Source of the DNA: Tilletia caries
Lineage: Eukaryota > Basidiomycota > Exobasidiomycetes > Tilletiales > Tilletiaceae
Direction: 5' to 3'
Assembly: GCA_032718865.1 (NCBI GenBank)
Contig: JALUTQ010000030.1
Span: forward strand, 1,178,001-1,242,000
Length of the DNA: 64,000 bases
Below the pieces are notes generated by a model. That model was not told where the DNA came from and searched no databases. It saw only the letters and a program-made list of their open reading frames with translations. Of the stretch, positions 50,121-59,480 are shown in pieces. Position 1 is the stretch's first letter. Every line of letters starts with the position of its first letter. Position numbers and translations under genes: made by a program.

Positions 50121-51410
50121 TCAATGCTCATCCACCGTAACCGTAGCAGCATCCCTCGCCAGATGACCACCGAAACCGTGCTCGCCTTCAAATATATCGA
50201 TGGGAGCGGCATCCGGTCCCTCGTCAGGCATTCCCGCAGCAGCCTGAGGGTACAAGGACGCGGAGGAGGAAGTCCGTGACGCGGCCAAGGTGAAGGTCTC
50301 GGCCGTGGTAGCGACGGTGTCGCCTAGATGAGCGGCCACCGCGTCTGCTACTAGAGTCCGCCGTTCGAGCCGGACGTCTTCATCACCGACATTTGTCAAC
50401 AAGACATGTCCAGTCGCCTTGGTGATCATTCCCATCGGGCCTGCCAAGCGGATCGTCTCTTCCACATTGGTCATGAGGCGAGGATGAGCGGAATAATCCA
50501 CATCCGAGGCCAGCGCACCAACGTCCACTGGTACCCACGAATGCGAGCGTGCGGGAACGACCACGTCGCGAGATAAGCACAGCGCAGCTTCTTTTGCGTA
50601 TGGGCCGGACATCGCCTCCTGGACGGCGAAGCGATACGGGCCCGCGACAGCACGACCTCCCGAAGGGTCAATGGAGAGCTGATGGCCGACAATGAAGTCA
50701 AGGCCGAGCAGAATACCGGGGCCGAGGGAGGGTAGGACGTGAAAGTCGTGGCGTGCCTCCAGTTGTACAGGCATCCCCTTTGCGTCGTGCGCATCGATGA
50801 AGAACGTGATCGTGGCATATCCCAGCGTCCGAGTATCGCCAATGCCATGAACGACAATGGGTTCCCCCTTCGCAGATCCGCCAAGCCGATCAAGAAGAGA
50901 CGCATCAATCGAGCTCAACGATGCCCCGGTGTCCAACAGGGATGGCATGGAAGTGCTCTCAGAGTCATTCACGCGGATGCAAGTTGTGAGGGGAATGTGA
51001 CGGCGGTGGCCAAGGCCGGTACCCGTCGCGTCCAACGCTGGGAGAGCTTCCACGCGAGCTCCTCGTCTCACGGGGCGAGCGAGGGGTTTATCATCAGCGC
51101 GGACCTCCCAAGTCCGAGCGTTGTGGAAGGATAGGCGGTCTGCGAAGTACAGCGCTGACGTAGGACCCGCGGTCCGAATCCTCTCCTTCACGGTAGCCCG
51201 ACTGGCTTCCCAACCAGTCCGGATGCGGTCCAGAGTCATCGCCGTGCACACCATCGCAGGCGTGATCCCAACCTTCGGACCGACACCCGCCAAGCACTCT
51301 TCCGTCACCCGGTTCTCCAATCCTTCTTCAGCAAGCATATCAGAGGAAAAAGAATCTCGGTTAGCGCTCTGTGCTCCATCTTCGACATGGAGAGCATGTA
51401 CTCCCCTCAA
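50121..51410 (-). CDS. Aspartic protease region of the young Ty3 element
   Basis: 429 open codons. The retropepsin signature is PSLLDTGASLSSIDASLL, with a second conserved strand LGPGILLGLDFIVGHQ (the usual hydrophobic-G-x-DF/W-L). Residues after the protease (VPARSHSWVPVDVGA, LTNVGDEDVRLERRTLVADA) correspond to the pre-RT tether. Ends at TGA 50121; beyond it the same frame continues into RT after ten codons. The gag stop is at 51799; the 390 bases between carry several short frames and must be bridged by frameshift or are damaged. Confidence 0.8.
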   Translation of the reverse strand: MRGVHALHVEDGAQSANRDSFSSDMLAEEGLENRVTEECLAGVGPKVGITPAMVCTAMTLDRIRTGWEASRATVKERIRTAGPTSALYFADRLSFHNARTWEVRADDKPLARPVRRGARVEALPALDATGTGLGHRRHIPLTTCIRVNDSESTSMPSLLDTGASLSSIDASLLDRLGGSAKGEPIVVHGIGDTRTLGYATITFFIDAHDAKGMPVQLEARHDFHVLPSLGPGILLGLDFIVGHQLSIDPSGGRAVAGPYRFAVQEAMSGPYAKEAALCLSRDVVVPARSHSWVPVDVGALASDVDYSAHPRLMTNVEETIRLAGPMGMITKATGHVLLTNVGDEDVRLERRTLVADAVAAHLGDTVATTAETFTLAASRTSSSASLYPQAAAGMPDEGPDAAPIDIFEGEHGFGGHLARDAATVTVDEH

Positions 51411-51798
51411 AGGGGGCCCGGAGGGTCTCAGGTCGAGCAGTGGTCCATCTGCTCGCCATCTCCGCTCACGGTCCCCGCGTCGTCACTGTACCCCGGAGAG
51501 AGGCCCCTTCCTGGACCACTGGGGGGCTCAGCCCTCTCTCTCCGGCTCTTGAATCCATCATGGTTGTACTGATGGGGGCTGAGGTGAGTCGCTTGTTGTG
51601 CCGACTCACCAGAACAGTCTGGCTGACCATTCTGTTTGCTGCTGAGCAGCGGGTGGGCACCATCACCCCTTCCTCCTTCCACAGCCAGCTGAACGTCGAC
51701 AGACGTGACGCGGTCAACGTCGTCGGGAGGTTCAGGAGGCACATGGGGAGGGGTCGGCTCGTCTGGGACGGCCTGTAGTTTAACGACTTCACGGTCGT

Positions 51799-53388
51799 TC
51801 AGAAACCCGACGACTGGGCCTCCTCGACTTCCTCGTAGTCGGAAGTTTCGACAAGTGAGTAGACCTTGCCGACGAGCGTGTCATGCTCGAAGTCGAAATG
51901 GGACTGACCACACTTTCCACAGGGCCGGTTCAGCCGAAGGACCCGACCGTTCTCCTTCCGGTACTGTCGAGGAAGATCACCCTTTGCCTCTACGACACGA
52001 GCGGGATCGTATCGGAACGCGCGCCGCTGATCCGTGGGAAAGGCTGCGGGCGAAGTCGAGGTCGGGTGAGTGTATGCACTCGACGTGTCGGTGGCGACCG
52101 TGCTGAAGCCTTCCTTCTGCACGTCCACCCTGTATACCCGCCGCCAGATAGGCTCCTGCTCTCCCAACTCGAGCTTCAGAGCTTTCACAGTCCGCCCAGT
52201 ACCGCGAGAAAGACGGATGATCTGGTGGAACGATGGAAGGAGTCCATCGAGAACGTCGTTGACGATCATCTCCTCTGGTGTACCATCGGGGGTAGCTTGA
52301 CGGAGCATTCGGATCTTCACCTGTGAGTAACCAAGAGCTGTCTCTTTGGTTGGGTCCCACTGACGTGCGTAGGCCTTCTTCCGCAACGTGATGTAGTCGA
52401 CGGGGAAGTTGTCGCGCATCGCCTTGAAGTACGAGGGAAGGTCGCGCATCGCCTGCACCTCTGGATCCGTGAGTGCCACATGCCACTCGCGAGCGTCACC
52501 TTTCAGCGCTGACGGAATCGCAGCCCTTACTGCAGCCTGCCATGCTCGGCTTGGATTGGTCCGAGCGACGTCGCGGACGGTTCCGATCCAAAACTCAAGC
52601 TCGAGTGGGTCGCCGCGGAACTCGCCCAAACGCTCGGCCTTGCAGTAGAGGATCTTCTCGTTCGTTGCGGTATCCTCGGAAGCGGACGGCAACTGGGAGC
52701 CCCCTCGCACCTCAAAACGAGCGTCGTCGGACACGAAGGGCCCGGTGCGGCTCTCGGATCGAGGCCAAGGCTGCGAAGTGAGGCCCAAACCGACGCGACC
52801 AGCGCTCGGAGCGATGGTTGACGGAACAGCCGAGGCGACGGCTGGGGCAGCTTGTTGGCCCAGATATGGCGTGGCAAAGGGAGGACGCGTGGCGGAGGGT
52901 GGCAAAGGGGTGGCCACGGTGGTCGAGGGTGGCATATATGCGTCCGTCGCACCAACAGGGAGGGCGGAGGCGGACTCCAAAACGGCCAACCGACGACCAA
53001 TATCGGCCATGTTCCGATCGTGGTCCCCGAGGCGATCGAGCACATCACCCCGAAAGCGGGCCATGTCGGACTTGACCTCACTCGTGGTGAGGGTAAGGGT
53101 GGCGGTCTGAGCCGCGATTTTGCTGTCAAGCAGACGAGAGATGTCGTCGATTGTCAGGGCGGGCTTGACGTCGCTCGCGGGTGCAGAGCCCGGAGCGGGA
53201 GTGGGGGTCGACTCGGGTTGGGAAGAAGAAGACATGCCGCGTAGTAGGGCGTCAGGGTTGTCGGAATAAAAAGGGATGTCGGTGAGGTGGGAGATGGCAA
53301 GCTGCGAGCGTGTGGCTGGGCCGGCGGGGACGGTGGAACTCGAGCTGGAAGGCGTAGAGCTAGGATGCGAATCTCCTCTTATCACCAT
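51799..53388 (-). CDS. Gag protein of the young Ty3 element, 529 aa
   Basis: ATG (53388-53386) lies at the LTR/primer-site junction, so the leader is essentially the LTR. Ser/Pro/Thr-rich first ~250 residues include a short coiled-coil-like stretch (LLDSKIAAQTATLTLTTSEV). The capsid-like helical part follows (FRGDPLELEFWIGTVRDVAR, AIPSALKGDAREWHVAL, KAYARQWDPTKETALGYSQV). At the C-terminus is CGKCGQSHFDFEHD, a CxxC...H..H knuckle variant instead of CCHC. Stop at 51799. Confidence 0.85.
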   Translation of the reverse strand: MVIRGDSHPSSTPSSSSSTVPAGPATRSQLAISHLTDIPFYSDNPDALLRGMSSSSQPESTPTPAPGSAPASDVKPALTIDDISRLLDSKIAAQTATLTLTTSEVKSDMARFRGDVLDRLGDHDRNMADIGRRLAVLESASALPVGATDAYMPPSTTVATPLPPSATRPPFATPYLGQQAAPAVASAVPSTIAPSAGRVGLGLTSQPWPRSESRTGPFVSDDARFEVRGGSQLPSASEDTATNEKILYCKAERLGEFRGDPLELEFWIGTVRDVARTNPSRAWQAAVRAAIPSALKGDAREWHVALTDPEVQAMRDLPSYFKAMRDNFPVDYITLRKKAYARQWDPTKETALGYSQVKIRMLRQATPDGTPEEMIVNDVLDGLLPSFHQIIRLSRGTGRTVKALKLELGEQEPIWRRVYRVDVQKEGFSTVATDTSSAYTHPTSTSPAAFPTDQRRAFRYDPARVVEAKGDLPRQYRKENGRVLRLNRPCGKCGQSHFDFEHDTLVGKVYSLVETSDYEEVEEAQSSGF

Positions 53389-53706
53389 ATACTAGTTGTG
53401 TACTAGCAAATGAGGACAGTAGAGTATTGATTCGATGCCGAGAGCCAGGAAGTACAAGTGCAGGGAGCAGCGAGAAAGGGAAGAGGACGAGAGAGAGAAG
53501 GCACTCGGCCGAGAGAGGACAAAGGGAAAGGTAGCGACGTGAGGGGAGCGAGCGAGAAAGATAAGAGAGAAAGGGAGATAAGATAGTGAGTCCACGTGGA
53601 GTTGCCACGTGGAACCACTATCTCCGGAAGCGAGAGCAGTAGAGAAAGAGAAAGAAAGGAAGGCCTGACCCGTCTAGCACATAGCTAGTCAACCCCATCT
53701 AGCACA
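53388..53706 (-). repeat. 5' LTR of the young Ty3 element
   Basis: Identical to 46687-47005. Its inner edge abuts TGGTGATAAGAGG, the presumptive primer-binding site. Confidence 0.92.
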
Positions 53707-53785
53707 CACTCTCGAGTGTGTACGAACGTTCATTGCCTTCTCTTCAGTCTCGTTGCTTTCTTTTCTTTCCTTATCTTCTTTTCGA

Positions 53786-54672
53786 ATGTCATCGCGAGCC
53801 AACGACGCGCGCAACAACGACGACGAAGACGAGCAACCTCTGGTCCAGGTCTTCGGAGAACCGACATGTACGCCTTTGGGTTGGGCCTTGCCCCCGGGAC
53901 GAATGGTCGAAGCGGCAGAGCTTTCCATACGGCTTTTCAACGAAGGCCAGCCCGATGTCACCGCCCGGATCCACGCAATCTACACCATACATCTGGCGGA
54001 GGAGAAGAGCCCCCTTCCCGCGATCTACCGGAACCTAGAGGTCAGCACCGATCGTTTGGACGACAACCTCAGCGACGAGTTGATTTTGGTCCACAACCTC
54101 CTGCAAAACTGGAACGAGACCCACGAACGAATCGCTCGTGTCCCTTGGGATTCGGAGAGCGAAGACGGCAACGAGGACGAAGACGGGGACGGAGCCGAGG
54201 CGCATCAGCCGTTCGTCAGGGTGCACAACGTACCCCAGAGTCATCAGGTCGGGCGGAGAAGCGACGCAAGGAGGACAGTCCTCCACCTCACCCCGCTTCG
54301 CCGGAAAAACGCGGCCGCGTCGACAACGAAGGCAGCCCACCCGCTCGCCCATCAGCCGGTCAGATGCGCGGACCTACCGACGGCAAGCGGAAGGCGGTCT
54401 CAATCCTGAAGGGAGTCAGCAGCTCGGAGGGTACAGGCTCGCTGCGCCCGCCGAAGAGGACGGTCAAGAAGGTCGTCGACCTCGAGTTCGTTCACCTCTG
54501 GCTCCTCAGCAAGGAAGCGTGCCGTCGAGCGGCAGAGAAGGATACCGGCTTCAAAAAGCCGATGGGTTTCACGTCCAACGGCACGTTCGTGGACGAGGAC
54601 GAATCCCGACCCGACGGGTATATTCCCGAGGGCAATCTCGACTGGTTACTCTGGGGCCAGTGCACCACCATG
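53786..54672 (+). CDS. YR retroelement gag-like ORF, first part
   Basis: ATG 53786 (MSSRANDARNNDDEDEQPLV) with a pyrimidine-rich leader. The helical segment WALPPGRMVEAAELSIRLFN, IHAIYTIHLAEEKSPLPAIY continues to ~54240, where the frame moves by one. The other side reads SGRAEKRRKEDSPPPHPASP, KRKAVSILKGVSSSEG, VVDLEFVHLWLLSKEACRRA and LDWLLWGQCTTM before a donor-like GTGAGT at 54673. The acidic-then-basic, Pro-rich layout fits a structural protein of a retroelement. Whether the frame change is an error is unclear; no long run is nearby. Confidence 0.55.
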
Positions 54673-55094
54673 CGTGAGTATTCCCATTCCTTCCCTCCCT
54701 TTCCAGTTCCCGCCTCCTCCCATTGCAGCGGTGTCTACATACACCAATGCGGCTTTTAACCCATGTGGAGCGAAGCTGGCCGACGAGCCGTGGGTCAGTC
54801 AAAGCACCAGGAGTACTAGCCAAAGCGCTACGTGAGGGCCAGTCCAAGTACTGCGGGGAGTCCAAGTGTTCTCAGGGGGAAGAGGATGTGCCAAAGTGCA
54901 TAGCACCAACGTGCATAGCGTCAAAGAACGCAGCGTCAAAGAACGCATCGCCAACGAGCGCACAGTCTTGGAGCTTGCTTCTTCCTCATGGCTCAACTGG
55001 TCATTGACTCCTCTCGCATTCTCGCATCAACGAAACGTTGGCGAAGTGATTGCTGACCGTCTTTTAATGTAATGTCGTGAACCTACAAACAGAA
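54673..55094 (+). other. Putative intron or spacer between two gag-like parts
   Basis: Starts GTGAGTATTCC and ends CTACAAACAG, so it can be spliced as a 422-base intron. Contains short direct repeats around GTCAAAGAACGCA (54918-54950). No coding signal. Confidence 0.4.
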
Positions 55095-55814
55095 GAAACC
55101 GTCATGGCCGAACACGGGGTAGACGCGGTAGTTCGGGAGATGTTCAAGGCCGCCCATTATGCCATCTATCATCACCCTCTCGCCGAGTCACAGCGCGCTG
55201 CGCTTCAACGGTACTACGCCTGGAACAGGAAGACGTGGTGCGACAAATATCAGCTGATCTCGAGCACCGAGTCCGGCGATCCGATCTTCGATCTCGCGGT
55301 CGTCGACTCCAAAGATCTGGACGTCTACGTTCGCGAGGAAGAGCAAAGAGCTCGCGCGGAGAAGGACGCAAAGATGGCGGCGACCCAAGCCAAGATGGAG
55401 CAGATGATGGCGGCAGCGGCAGCTCGCAGGCAGTGCCGGCGCCGTCCCCGGCCTGGATGCCCGGCCCCTCCCAATCGTCGACGAAACAACGCCGAACAAA
55501 GACGCCCAGCAACCGTTCCTTTCGGATCGCCGGCGTCACGGTCTCCGGCCTGCGCCCTTTGTGGTGGACGAACACGTCACGACGTTGCTCGCTGCAGCAA
55601 AACACACTTCGCAAAGGCAAGCTGCTCCGCCTACGAAGTCATCGTCCGACGCGACAAGGACGAAGGACCCCTCTTCTTCAAGGACACCGGCGCTCTTGTC
55701 TGCCTCAACTTCAACATCGGCCGGGTTTGCGCCAGCAAGTCATGCCCCGGTCATCGCTGCTCTCTCTGCGGCGTTTCGGCGCATGGAGCACAGGCTTGCG
55801 GGCGCTCCGAATGA
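55095..55814 (+). CDS. YR retroelement gag-like ORF, zinc-finger part
   Basis: Reads EETVMAEHGVDAVVREMFKA, YYAWNRKTWCDKYQL, an Arg/Ala-rich coiled segment (RAEKDAKMAATQAKMEQMMA), then cysteine motifs: CALCGGRTRHDVARC and CLNFNIGRVCASKSCPGH with CSLCGVSAHGAQAC. The last resembles the C..FN.G.C....C..H.C..C...HGA..C pattern seen upstream of RTs in fungal tyrosine-recombinase retroelements (recalled, not searched). Stop TGA 55812-55814; the RT frame overlaps its 3' end. Confidence 0.6.
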   Translation, partial: ETVMAEHGVDAVVREMFKAAHYAIYHHPLAESQRAALQRYYAWNRKTWCDKYQLISSTESGDPIFDLAVVDSKDLDVYVREEEQRARAEKDAKMAATQAKMEQMMAAAAARRQCRRRPRPGCPAPPNRRRNNAEQRRPATVPFGSPASRSPACALCGGRTRHDVARCSKTHFAKASCSAYEVIVRRDKDEGPLFFKDTGALVCLNFNIGRVCASKSCPGHRCSLCGVSAHGAQACGRSE

Positions 55815-57613
55815 GCTCCCTCCGCGGCCCTCTCCTCTCACGCTCAAGGCGGACGCATGGGCCAGCGTCCTGGATAGCCTTGGGCTCGGTGCTAGGTACG
55901 CCGACGTGGTCCAAGGACTACGCGAGGGGTTCGACTTCGAAATTCCTCGCATCATCCGAACGGTTATTGCCAACAACGCCCCGTCGGCGATTACCTATCG
56001 ACAGGCGCTCAGCGAGATCGTTCTCAAAGAACGAAAACGAGGAGCCTACATTGGACCCTTCCAGCACGCAGCGGATGTCGAAGCTGTCTTACACAATTCC
56101 TTTCAGTCTATGCCCCTCACTCTCATTCCCAAACCCCCAAACAAATACAGGCTCATTCAAAACTTTTCTGCAAACGTTGGCACTTCTCAGTCGACCAACG
56201 AACTCATACCGCGGCCCTGGGCCACCACATGGTCCACCTTCCGTCAAGTGGTCGCCAACATCCTCGCTCTGCCTGCCGACTCTGAAGCTTGCACTCGAGA
56301 TGTCGACTCCGCGTACCGGCTACTTCCAGTACACTCCTCTCAGTGGCCGGCCATGGTTCTTCGGACCGAAGAAGGTTTCTTCGTCGACACAAGGGTCTCC
56401 TTTGGCATCGGTCCAGGGACGGGGGGGGGTCTTCGGAAGGGTTGGTGAAGCCGCCCTCGACATCTTCCGCGCACGAGGATTCGGGCCTTTGGGGCGCTGG
56501 GTGGACGACATCCTCTTCTTCCGGGTCCGCGAGGGTCGCATCGCGGAGGTCAACGCTCAGCGTGCGGACCTTCACGAGCTCGTCGACACACAAGCCTTCT
56601 TTCGCCGCGGAGCAAAGTGGTGGGTCGATTTATCAGGAGGGAGGCACGACGAGTCCTACGAGTACGCGCTCCGACAGGCGACGGGATCTAGCCGTACCGA
56701 TGGCTGGCATTACGGCGACGAGGAGATCAAGACCTTGGCCGAAGAGCTCGGTCTTCCCCTCCACAAGCCAACGCAGTGGTCTTCAATCTTCTCATACGCA
56801 GGATACACATTCAACATCTCGGCCCGCCAAGCGGGTCTGCCGGCTTCCAAGGTCCGCACCTACCTCGCAGACGTCGACCTCTGGCTCTCTCGGCCTACCC
56901 ACCGACTGGAAGACGCGCAGCGTCTCCTTGGCCGACTCCTACACACTTCCCCAGTCGTCGTCGACGCTCCTCGCCACCTTACGCGACTCATTGGCTTCGT
57001 CAACGTGGCCGTTAAAAGCGGAGCACACCCGCGCTCGGAGCGTCATGGGGGTTCCGCCCTGGAAGAGGACATCCGGTGGTGGAGGACCAACCTCGGCGGC
57101 AGCGGTGAGATATGGCGGTCCATCAAACAATACACCCCCAGGGACATCAACCTCTTTGTCGACGCATCGTCAGATTGGGGCGTTGGTGTCTGGTGGAACG
57201 GGCAGAGTGCCTCGTATCGCTTGCGTCCAGACTGGCGATCACGTGGAGAAGGACGAGATATACAGTTTGCCGAGGCCCTGGCAATCGAGATCGGTCTCCT
57301 CCATGTCCTCTCTACGGGCATCAGATCCGCAGCCCTTATCGTCTACACCGACAACACCGGAGTTCAATTCGGAGTACCGCGCGGGCGAATGCGGAACGCG
57401 GCCGCAACGACCGTCATCGAGCGCATTCACGCTCTCCAGGTCAAGCATGACATTCTCGTTCACACAAAGCGGGTCACATCCGCTGACAACCCTGCGGATG
57501 AGCCCAGTCGTGGAGTCATCCAACAGCCACTTCTTCCCTCCATCGTCCTCCCAGAACACGTGGCCTCCGAGCTCTGTGGCCCACAGTCGACGGCGCGGTC
57601 GTCAGGAAGATGA
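55640..57613 (+). CDS. YR retroelement reverse transcriptase and RNase H
   Basis: The reading runs in frame 1 to a G run (56419-56428) and continues in frame 2. RT motifs: YIGPFQHAADVEAVLHNSF, LIPKPPNKYRLIQNFS, CTRDVDSAYRLLPVHSSQWP, DTRVSFGIGPG and, after the run, GRWVDDILFF (active-site VDD). A long connection follows (WHYGDEEIKTLAEELGLPLH, FSYAGYTFNISARQAGLPAS). RNase H: INLFVDASSDWGVGVWWNG (D), FAEALAIEIGLLHVL (E), ALIVYTDNTGVQFG (D), TSADNPADEPSRG (D). All catalytic acids are present. Ends TGA 57611-57613. The one-base slip at the G run may be a sequencing artefact. Confidence 0.8.
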   Translation, partial: HRPTRQGRRTPLLQGHRRSCLPQLQHRPGLRQQVMPRSSLLSLRRFGAWSTGLRALRMSSLRGPLLSRSRRTHGPASWIALGSVLGTPTWSKDYARGSTSKFLASSERLLPTTPRRRLPIDRRSARSFSKNENEEPTLDPSSTQRMSKLSYTIPFSLCPSLSFPNPQTNTGSFKTFLQTLALLSRPTNSYRGPGPPHGPPSVKWSPTSSLCLPTLKLALEMSTPRTGYFQYTPLSGRPWFFGPKKVSSSTQGSPLASVQGRGGVFGRVGEAALDIFRARGFGPLGRWVDDILFFRVREGRIAEVNAQRADLHELVDTQAFFRRGAKWWVDLSGGRHDESYEYALRQATGSSRTDGWHYGDEEIKTLAEELGLPLHKPTQWSSIFSYAGYTFNISARQAGLPASKVRTYLADVDLWLSRPTHRLEDAQRLLGRLLHTSPVVVDAPRHLTRLIGFVNVAVKSGAHPRSERHGGSALEEDIRWWRTNLGGSGEIWRSIKQYTPRDINLFVDASSDWGVGVWWNGQSASYRLRPDWRSRGEGRDIQFAEALAIEIGLLHVLSTGIRSAALIVYTDNTGVQFGVPRGRMRNAAATTVIERIHALQVKHDILVHTKRVTSADNPADEPSRGVIQQPLLPSIVLPEHVASELCGPQSTARSSGR

Positions 57614-58916
57614 CGACAATGTATCGTCAGTCCCCGTCCAGCGATCCGTCCAGACCGGCCGCTCTCAAGCTCTGCGGCCGTCCATAGTGGCGTTGCGGTC
57701 GGCGCGGAGTAAACCTCCCCCAGTCTCCGTCCCCACTCCTCTTCCTCCTTCAGCGGCTGAGAACCGGCGTCGCTTCACACCCAACGCGTTGAAGCCTGCC
57801 TCATCGTCTCTGCGACCGGAGGTGCTGGCCACACAGCGCCTGATCCGGTGGCGGCCAATAACGGCACTGACAGGAAAGCATCTGTCCTCCGAAGAGATCG
57901 CGGTGGTCGGCAGTGCCCTTGCTGCTTCGTACAGCGAAGACACCTTGGGGTCTTACGGCACGGGTCTGGCGCGTTGGCACTTGTGGTGCGACGAACGGGA
58001 GGCCCCAGAACAGCTTCGTTGTCCCGCACCCGCCGAACTACTCGAATGCTTCATCGTCCAGCATGCAGGCAAATTTTCCTCCGACACCATAGGCACGTGG
58101 TTGTCTGGGTTGCGGGCGTGGCATAGGATATGGCGACAAACGTGGCCTGCAGGTGATTTGCGCCGCACCGAACTCATACGGTACGCAACTCTGAACACCC
58201 CTTCCAGCAGCCGCAAGCCCGCTCGTCCTCCGGTGACACTCGAGTGGCTGTCTTCTATCCTTCAAGTGGTGAAGCTGGACAGTCCTGGAGACGTCGCAAC
58301 GGCTGCGGCAGCATCGGTCGCGTTCTGGGGCCTGTTGCGGTTGGGCGAAGCGACATGCTCGCGAAAGGGGTTTGATCCGCGCAAGGACATCTCGCGGACC
58401 GGTGTGGCCTTTGCTTCCAGCTACGGTGGATCGTTCACGGCAACGCTCTCGCTTCCGTTCACCAAGACCAATCCTCACGGCGAACGCGTCGTTCTCACCA
58501 AGCGACCGGCTACGGTCGATCCTTTGCGATGGCTTCAATTTCATCTCGCTCTCAACATAGTTCGAGACGACGCCGCTCACAGCCTCTTTGCCTTCAAGCG
58601 AGGAAGTGGCGTGACGGAAATGCGGCGCGCTACGCTCACAAGTCGCCTTCAAATCTTGTCCCGCCGAGCCAAACTTGAGGCCATCGACGGTCATAGCTTC
58701 CGAATTGGCGGGTGCACTGAATTGTTGCGCGCCGGGAATGCATTCGACGATGTGCGAGTCCACGGCCGTTGGTCAAGTGAGGCGTGGAAACGCTACGTCC
58801 GGGACCATGCAGAGATCATGGCACCGCGGCTACACCTGGACGACGCGGCGTTGAACCGCCTCGCCGCCGCCGAACGGGGGTCGAACGTGGGTCCGCGCGC
58901 CGACGGTGCCGGCTAA
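57600..58916 (+). CDS. Tyrosine recombinase of the YR retroelement
   Basis: Open without ATG from inside the RT ORF; the recombinase proper starts near 57830. Core-binding part: YSEDTLGSYGTGLARWHLWC, SDTIGTWLSGLRAWHRIW. Catalytic part: FWGLLRLGEAT (Arg), LPFTKTNPHG (Lys), DGHSFRIGG (His-x-x-Arg), VHGRWSSEAWKRYVRD (His/Trp position and nucleophile Tyr). Such enzymes insert a circular cDNA by site-specific recombination in DIRS/Ngaro elements in place of a DDE integrase. Ends TAA 58914-58916. With no start codon in frame it is probably made by overlap, frameshift or splicing from the RT ORF. Confidence 0.82.
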   Translation, partial: RQEDDDNVSSVPVQRSVQTGRSQALRPSIVALRSARSKPPPVSVPTPLPPSAAENRRRFTPNALKPASSSLRPEVLATQRLIRWRPITALTGKHLSSEEIAVVGSALAASYSEDTLGSYGTGLARWHLWCDEREAPEQLRCPAPAELLECFIVQHAGKFSSDTIGTWLSGLRAWHRIWRQTWPAGDLRRTELIRYATLNTPSSSRKPARPPVTLEWLSSILQVVKLDSPGDVATAAAASVAFWGLLRLGEATCSRKGFDPRKDISRTGVAFASSYGGSFTATLSLPFTKTNPHGERVVLTKRPATVDPLRWLQFHLALNIVRDDAAHSLFAFKRGSGVTEMRRATLTSRLQILSRRAKLEAIDGHSFRIGGCTELLRAGNAFDDVRVHGRWSSEAWKRYVRDHAEIMAPRLHLDDAALNRLAAAERGSNVGPRADGAG

Positions 58917-59480
58917 CCATCTTGGTGCTCGGGAGGGCGACCCACGATCGCACTCGGCACGAACGTAATCGAGCCCGCGCCCACCCACCTGGGGTGGGTC
59001 TTTCCCATGTTCCTTCATGGTTGCTATCAGACTGAAGCCACCTGGGAGACTGCGGGTGTGCAGCTGTTTTTGTGTATCCGCTGTGTATTTTCTATGGATC
59101 AGTGCACGAAATGTCGCCGATCTGCACGCATCACGAGTGCACGACACGCATCACATGCATAACATTCATGACATCCGTGCGTGACATGCGTGAAATGCGT
59201 GCGTGACATGAATGAATGACATGAATGACATGAACTCGTGCTTCGAGTCGGCTGTCGTGCAGTCGTGACAGCGTGACATGCATTACTCTCTGCTGCCCGC
59301 TGGCCTCTGGGTGAGAGATGAGAAATGCGTGCCCCGTTTGAATTACGGCTACCACACTACTCGCTTCCCACCATCTCATTCCCCCTCTGGCCTCTGCCTG
59401 GAAGATGAGAAATGCATACTCCGCTTGACTTACGGCTAACGTGCTCGCTTACCATCGTCTCATTCCTTCTCAGAAAGGGT
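58917..59480. repeat. 3' region with TGACATG/CGTGAC short repeats
   Basis: Repeated GCGTGACATG, ATGAATGACATG units (59140-59280), then two related segments at about 59325 and 59400 (AGATGAGAAATGC, TTGAATTACGGCTA against TTGACTTACGGCTA). No coding sequence. Confidence 0.5.

Larger units (their letters stand above)
46687..53706 (-). mobile_element. Young Ty3/gypsy retrotransposon, 7020 bp, identical LTRs, TSD CACTC
   Basis: LTRs 46687-47005 and 53388-53706 (319 bases each) look identical by eye. The target duplication CACTC stands at 46682-46686 and 53707-53711. Read on the minus strand the LTR starts TGTGCTAG and ends CTAGTATA, so the 3' dinucleotide is TA rather than CA. The primer site TGGTGATAAGAGG follows the 5' LTR directly (from 53387 down). 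Order: gag, protease, RT, HHCC integrase, then the distal part of RNase H next to the 3' LTR. Inserted in the leader of the YR retroelement. LTR identity implies recent insertion. Confidence 0.92.

Noticed and set aside
52527..53129. Separate 200-codon gene inside the gag of the young Ty3 element
   Set aside because: Overlaps the gag frame completely, with Pro/Ser/Arg-rich shadow composition.
57600..58916. A methyltransferase domain as in classic DIRS1
   Set aside because: I looked for the usual S-adenosylmethionine-binding and NPPY/DPPY-type motifs between RNase H and recombinase and saw none.
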